From Candidatus Cloacimonadota bacterium (GTDB taxonomy: Bacteria > Cloacimonadota > Cloacimonadia > Cloacimonadales > TCS61), in NCBI GenBank assembly GCA_030638385.1, contig DAOWES010000006.1:1-7852 (forward strand): a DNA stretch of 7,852 nt. The letters are read 5' to 3'. Within the stretch, counting starts at the first letter, position 1. Each line of letters opens with the position of its first letter. Shown piece after piece: positions 6,458 through 7,852 of this stretch. Position numbers and translations under genes: made by a program. The notes under the pieces were generated by a model. The model did not search any database and was not told the DNA's origin. It saw only the letters and a list, made by a program, of their open reading frames with translations.

Positions 6458-7552
6458 TTAGTTCCTTTTGTTTTGATAGGAGGTTATCATAATATTGTCA
6501 TCAAGCGTCTCGAAAGAGGTGTCTTTTAGTTGGATAGCATCTTTCATGTAGTCGATTGGAAGATTTCCTAACCAGCTTATGCCTTGATCTCCTATGATTT
6601 TAGGAGCTACGAAAAGTTGGATTTTATCAACTAAATTTGCTTTGATGAAAGATGTGTAAATTCCGGCTCCACCTTCTAGTAAAATGCTATTTATTCCAAG
6701 TTTCATCAGTTTTTGTAAAAGCTCTTTAAGATTGTTTTTCTCAAATTTTAATAAAATGATGTTATGATTTATGAAATCGCTGGATTCAATATGTTGAGAA
6801 TGGTTATCCGTAACGCAGATGATTAGCGGTTTTTGCGAAGATAATTTGTAGGCATTGGAATTTAATATAGTTTCAAGTTTGAGATCAAGTGAGTCGACGA
6901 TAATGATTTTTTGCGGATCTGAAGTAGGGCTATCTAGTCTCACATTTAGTCTCGGATTATCGATGAGGAAGGTGTTTTTTCCAATGATAATCCCATCTAC
7001 GGAATTTCTTATTTTATGAACTTCCAGCCGGGATTTGTTATTTGAAATCCACTTCGAATCATTTGTGGGAGAAGCAATTTTTCCATCTAAGGTGATGGCT
7101 GATTTTAGAATAACAAATGGTTGCTTTTCGGTTACGTTTTTGATGAATATTTCATTTAATTGTTCAGCTTCTTTTTTAAGAACATTTTCCACAACTTCGA
7201 TGCCGGCTTTGCGCAGTTTTTCGAAACCGCTTCCACAAACTAATGGGTTTGGGTCTTTCATTGCACAAACTACTTTGCTGATACCGCTTGCAATAATCAG
7301 ATCTGTACAAGGTGGTGTTTTGCCAAAATGATTGCATGGTTCGAGAGTTACATAAAGGGTTGCGTCTTGGGCGAGCTTGCCTGCTTGTTGCAAGGCAACT
7401 ACTTCTGCGTGCGCTTCTCCTGCTCGGCAGTGCGCACCTTTACCGATAATTCGATTATCTTTTACAACAATTGCTCCAACCATCGGGTTGGGTGATGTAA
7501 AACCTCGATATTCTTCGGCGAGCTCTAAAGCTAATCTCATAAATTTTTCCAT
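6458..7552 (-). CDS. ribD: Bifunctional diaminohydroxyphosphoribosylaminopyrimidine deaminase / 5-amino-6-(5-phosphoribosylamino)uracil reductase
   Basis: RibD performs the second and third steps from GTP: deamination of the pyrimidine and NADPH-dependent reduction of the ribosyl side chain. The N-terminal deaminase domain (about 1-143) carries zinc-site motifs HAE (48-50, catalytic E50) and PCNHFGKTPPC (72-82, ligands C73 and C82). The reductase domain (about 145-364) carries LKSAITLDGKIA (149-160), the WIS...SR..VHKIRNSVDGIIIG block (168-191), DNPRLNVR (198-205) and LLEGGAGIYTSFI (291-303). At 364 residues it is full length with no active-site loss seen. The ATG at 7552 is favoured over Met5 because GGGG of the leader hairpin lies 8 nt upstream of it. 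It is the first gene of the operon and the direct target of the FMN riboswitch. Confidence 0.96.
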   Translation of the reverse strand: MEKFMRLALELAEEYRGFTSPNPMVGAIVVKDNRIIGKGAHCRAGEAHAEVVALQQAGKLAQDATLYVTLEPCNHFGKTPPCTDLIIASGISKVVCAMKDPNPLVCGSGFEKLRKAGIEVVENVLKKEAEQLNEIFIKNVTEKQPFVILKSAITLDGKIASPTNDSKWISNNKSRLEVHKIRNSVDGIIIGKNTFLIDNPRLNVRLDSPTSDPQKIIIVDSLDLKLETILNSNAYKLSSQKPLIICVTDNHSQHIESSDFINHNIILLKFEKNNLKELLQKLMKLGINSILLEGGAGIYTSFIKANLVDKIQLFVAPKIIGDQGISWLGNLPIDYMKDAIQLKDTSFETLDDNIMITSYQNKRN

Positions 7553-7559
7553 AAAAAAT

Positions 7560-7576
7560 ACCCCTTTGTTCGGGGC
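7560..7576 (-). promoter_or_regulatory. Riboswitch expression platform: hairpin combining terminator-like form and ribD SD sequestration
   Basis: In the operon-sense RNA, GCCCC (7576-7572) pairs with GGGGU (7564-7560) around the loop GAACAAA. The next bases are UA then six U (7558-7553), directly followed by the ribD AUG. The AAAGGGG that would serve as the ribD ribosome-binding sequence lies in the loop and 3' arm, so closing the hairpin would hide it. The U6 tract also makes it look like a weak intrinsic terminator, although a five-pair stem is short. The 5' arm and loop (GCCCCGAA, 7576-7569) are an exact complement of UUCGGGGC (7721-7714) in the aptamer, providing the competing structure. 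Which of the two outputs dominates cannot be decided from sequence. Confidence 0.75.
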
Positions 7577-7609
7577 TTATCTATGAATATCTATGATAAT
7601 CATATTTTT

Positions 7610-7724
7610 ATCTTCTTTCATCCAGACTATTAACTGTCGGTATTGGAATTTCACCAATTCAATCTGATATTTCAGACTCGCGGACTTTAACCGCCGGTCG
7701 GGAATTTCACCCTGCCCCGAAGAC
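7610..7724 (-). ncRNA. FMN riboswitch (RFN element) aptamer
   Basis: The operon-sense RNA contains the RFN consensus in order. P1 is GUCUUC (7724-7719) pairing with GAAGAU (7615-7610). The 5' conserved stretch CUUCGGGGCAGGG leads into the stem GGGUGAAAUUCCC (7712-7700), then ACCGGCGGU and AGUCCGCGAG, a short variable hairpin, the stem UUGGUGAAAUUCCAA (7657-7643), then CCGACAGU (7640-7633) and AGUCUGGAUG closing the last stem. The aptamer is 115 nt and appears complete. It sits directly upstream of ribD. By established RFN behaviour, FMN binding stabilises P1 and turns the operon down. Confidence 0.97.
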
Positions 7725-7730
7725 GTTGGT

Positions 7731-7760
7731 ATAAAAAATTATTGCAGAACTTTATGTCAA
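7731..7760 (-). promoter_or_regulatory. Promoter of the riboflavin operon
   Basis: The -35 box is TTGACA (7760-7755), an exact sigma70-type match. With an 18-nt spacer the -10 is TTTTAT (7736-7731), matching TATAAT at four of six positions within an AT-rich tract. Transcription would begin near 7724, essentially at the first base of riboswitch P1, so the leader would be aptamer plus switch with almost no extra 5' sequence. Confidence 0.65.
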
Positions 7761-7790
7761 GAAAAGAGAAGATTAATGAAAAAATAATCA

Positions 7791-7830
7791 GAGCAAAGTC
7801 GACTCGCAGATATCGTTCTTCACTTTGTTC
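7791..7830. repeat. Inverted repeat upstream of the rib promoter
   Basis: GAGCAAAGT (7791-7799) and ACTTTGTTC (7822-7830) form a 9-pair stem with one G-U when read as plus-strand RNA, around a 22-nt loop that contains GATATC. TCAGAGC occurs as a direct repeat at 7788-7794 and 7829-7835, and an 8-bp palindrome AGTCGACT lies at 7797-7804. No poly-U run follows closely on the plus strand, so it is not a convincing terminator. No gene is visible between the rib promoter and the window edge; this repeat is all that can be described there. Confidence 0.4.
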
Positions 7831-7852
7831 AGAGCCGAATCTTAGCTGACTC

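Noticed and set aside
4011..7552. Possibility that the riboflavin genes form a novel biosynthetic cluster
   Set aside because: Gene set, order and FMN riboswitch match the well-known ribDE(BA)H arrangement; nothing additional is embedded in it except the intercistronic RNA structure.
399..7586. Several plus-strand open frames of about 66-123 codons opposite the main genes
   Set aside because: All lie antisense within well-supported conserved genes or cross their ends, and show no recognisable domains.
7577..7598. Two adjacent TCTATGA-containing 10-mers in the linker between aptamer and expression hairpin
   Set aside because: Two imperfect copies in AT-rich sequence are easily due to chance, and no pairing role is apparent.
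7689..7851. A minus-strand open frame running from the window edge through the rib promoter into the riboswitch
   Set aside because: It has no start inside the window, crosses the promoter and the conserved aptamer, and its translation resembles no protein I know; it is explained as non-coding sequence that happens to lack stops.

Overview
This is an AT-rich stretch from a Gram-negative (two-membrane) bacterium. Every supported gene lies on the minus strand, so the window reads biologically from high to low coordinates. The outer-membrane inference rests on a Lol-type lipoprotein export pair. The mix of an FMN-riboswitch-controlled ribD-ribE-ribBA-ribH operon, low GC and an LolC/E-LolD pair would fit an FCB-group lineage such as Cloacimonadota, but this assignment is only an impression and was not tested.

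Layout in transcription order. At 7731-7760 there is a promoter with a perfect TTGACA -35 box. It is placed so that transcription would begin at about the first base of an FMN riboswitch aptamer (7610-7724). A short GC hairpin (7560-7576) follows and abuts the ribD start; it carries the ribD ribosome-binding sequence and is followed by six U. Then come ribD (7552-6458), ribE (6456-5818), ribBA (5804-4602) and ribH (4475-4011). These encode the whole route from GTP and ribulose 5-phosphate to riboflavin, apart from the separate dephosphorylation step. A long, imperfect stem-loop with nine U at its 3' side (4516-4592) separates ribBA from ribH. A strong hairpin terminator (3965-3999) closes the operon.

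A second unit begins after that terminator. It has a possible promoter, a 50-residue ORF of unknown function (3853-3701), an acyl-CoA synthetase (3710-2019, GTG start), a LolC/LolE-type permease (1995-760), its LolD-type ATPase (746-72, GTG start) and the first 20 codons of a protein with a secretion signal or membrane anchor (61-1). The ligase activates fatty acids for lipid metabolism, and the Lol pair pulls lipoproteins from the inner membrane. Their co-transcription suggests a lipid/envelope theme but proves no functional link.

No new multi-gene system is apparent; the gene content is mostly housekeeping. The points most worth a second look are RNA-level: an 8-bp alternative pairing that makes the riboswitch mechanism readable from sequence, a structured ribBA-ribH intercistronic RNA whose wobble pairs fit only the operon-sense transcript, and the small overlapping ORF ahead of the ligase.
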